NCBI GenBank assembly: GCA_945859605.1
Contig: OX243824.1
Location: forward strand, 25,790,314-25,854,313
DNA: 64,000 nt
Reading direction: 5' to 3'
Origin: Lumbricus rubellus
Lineage: Eukaryota; Annelida; Clitellata; Crassiclitellata; Lumbricidae
The number at the start of each line of letters is the position of its first letter. Within the stretch, counting starts at the first letter, position 1. Both the position numbers and the translations under genes were made by a program. This document shows, one piece after another, positions 63,679 to 64,000 of this stretch. Below the pieces are notes generated by a model. That model had not been told where the DNA came from and ran no database searches. It saw only the letters and a program-made list of their open reading frames with translations.

Positions 63679-64000
63679 CAGGCCCGCTGAGAGAGGGGCA
63701 GAGAGGCACATGACCTTGGGACGGCAAGTTTTAGGGCTTGTTACTATTTAACGACACTGTCATTTTAAAGATTATTGGTGTCGCCCTCCGACTTTATCCA
63801 GGCTTGGAACTGGCACTGGCAGAGTGCAACCAGTGGCGGAGTTTTAGAGGCCCGATTGGTATTTATAAAGTCTATAAAAAATTATGTGCAAAGTTTATGT
63901 TTGCAATAGCTAAGGGGCCAGAAGCTACCCTTTTAAGGGACCGATATTTCTCTTTTCAGCTCAGCACATAGATATCTCCAGTCTGATTTAAGTTTTAACA
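63679..64000. mobile_element. Possible hAT-type element left end, runs off the window
   Basis: CAGGCCCGCTGAGAGAGGGG matches the inverse of the right end of the hAT at 14399-16964. The other end and the duplication lie beyond the window, if present. Confidence 0.45.
63747..63832. repeat. Unclassified interspersed repeat, copy 3
   Basis: TTTAACGACACTGTCATTTT, TTGGTGTCGCCCTCCGACTT, CCAGGCTTGGAACTGGCACT. Adjacent to the hAT-like left end at 63679. Confidence 0.75.

Overview
This is animal nuclear DNA, not bacterial or viral. It is gene-poor, with introns, polyadenylation signals, long microsatellites and a dense layering of metazoan transposons: non-LTR LINEs, tRNA-derived SINEs, hAT, mariner, Tigger/pogo and foldback elements. 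The mix suggests a marine invertebrate, perhaps a deuterostome or lophotrochozoan. I cannot fix the phylum from the sequence. An 8-base palindrome, TAGGCCTA, is strongly over-represented outside the repeats.

Three host genes can be supported. Two are intact single-coding-exon paralogues, 356 and 359 aa, at 1438-2508 and 21437-22516. Both encode type II membrane proteins with a nucleotide-sugar glycosyltransferase-like lumenal domain. Their upstream regions are also alike and keep a probable 5'-UTR splice acceptor, so this is a tandem duplication now about 20 kb apart. The third is a seven-exon gene at 42547-50489. I assembled it from splice sites and reading frame into a 307-aa METTL24/FkbM-like membrane-anchored methyltransferase-like protein. 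One of its introns needs a GC donor.

Most of the rest is transposons. A potentially intact CR1/L2-type LINE (1040-aa ORF, endonuclease plus reverse transcriptase) lies on the minus strand at 38555-41677, and many 5'-truncated relatives and 3' stubs are scattered around it. A second, different LINE has an intact 1010-aa ORF at 51674-54706: N-terminal zinc motif, reverse transcriptase with an FQDD box, and C-terminal restriction-like endonuclease. It sits in a head-to-tail array of at least four related copies from about 50840 to 56640, each joined to the next by (AAT)n. Their 3' UTRs share a small hairpin whose stem varies compatibly. I regard this apparent (AAT)n-targeted, self-stacking retrotransposon as the most interesting system here.

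Non-autonomous DNA transposons are abundant. I found about ten hAT-type elements whose boundaries are proven by identical 8-bp target duplications. Several are nested: at 13752-17012 a LINE fragment adjoins a SINE that contains a hAT that contains another hAT that contains a mariner. At 32588-34930 a LINE tail contains a hAT that contains an RTE-like fragment. Other notable structures are a 637-bp foldback element with reiterated internal motifs (59519-60155), a long-inverted-repeat element carrying a zinc-type ORF (about 36030-38500), several near-perfect short palindromes of unrelated sequence, and large ACAT/ATGT arrays.
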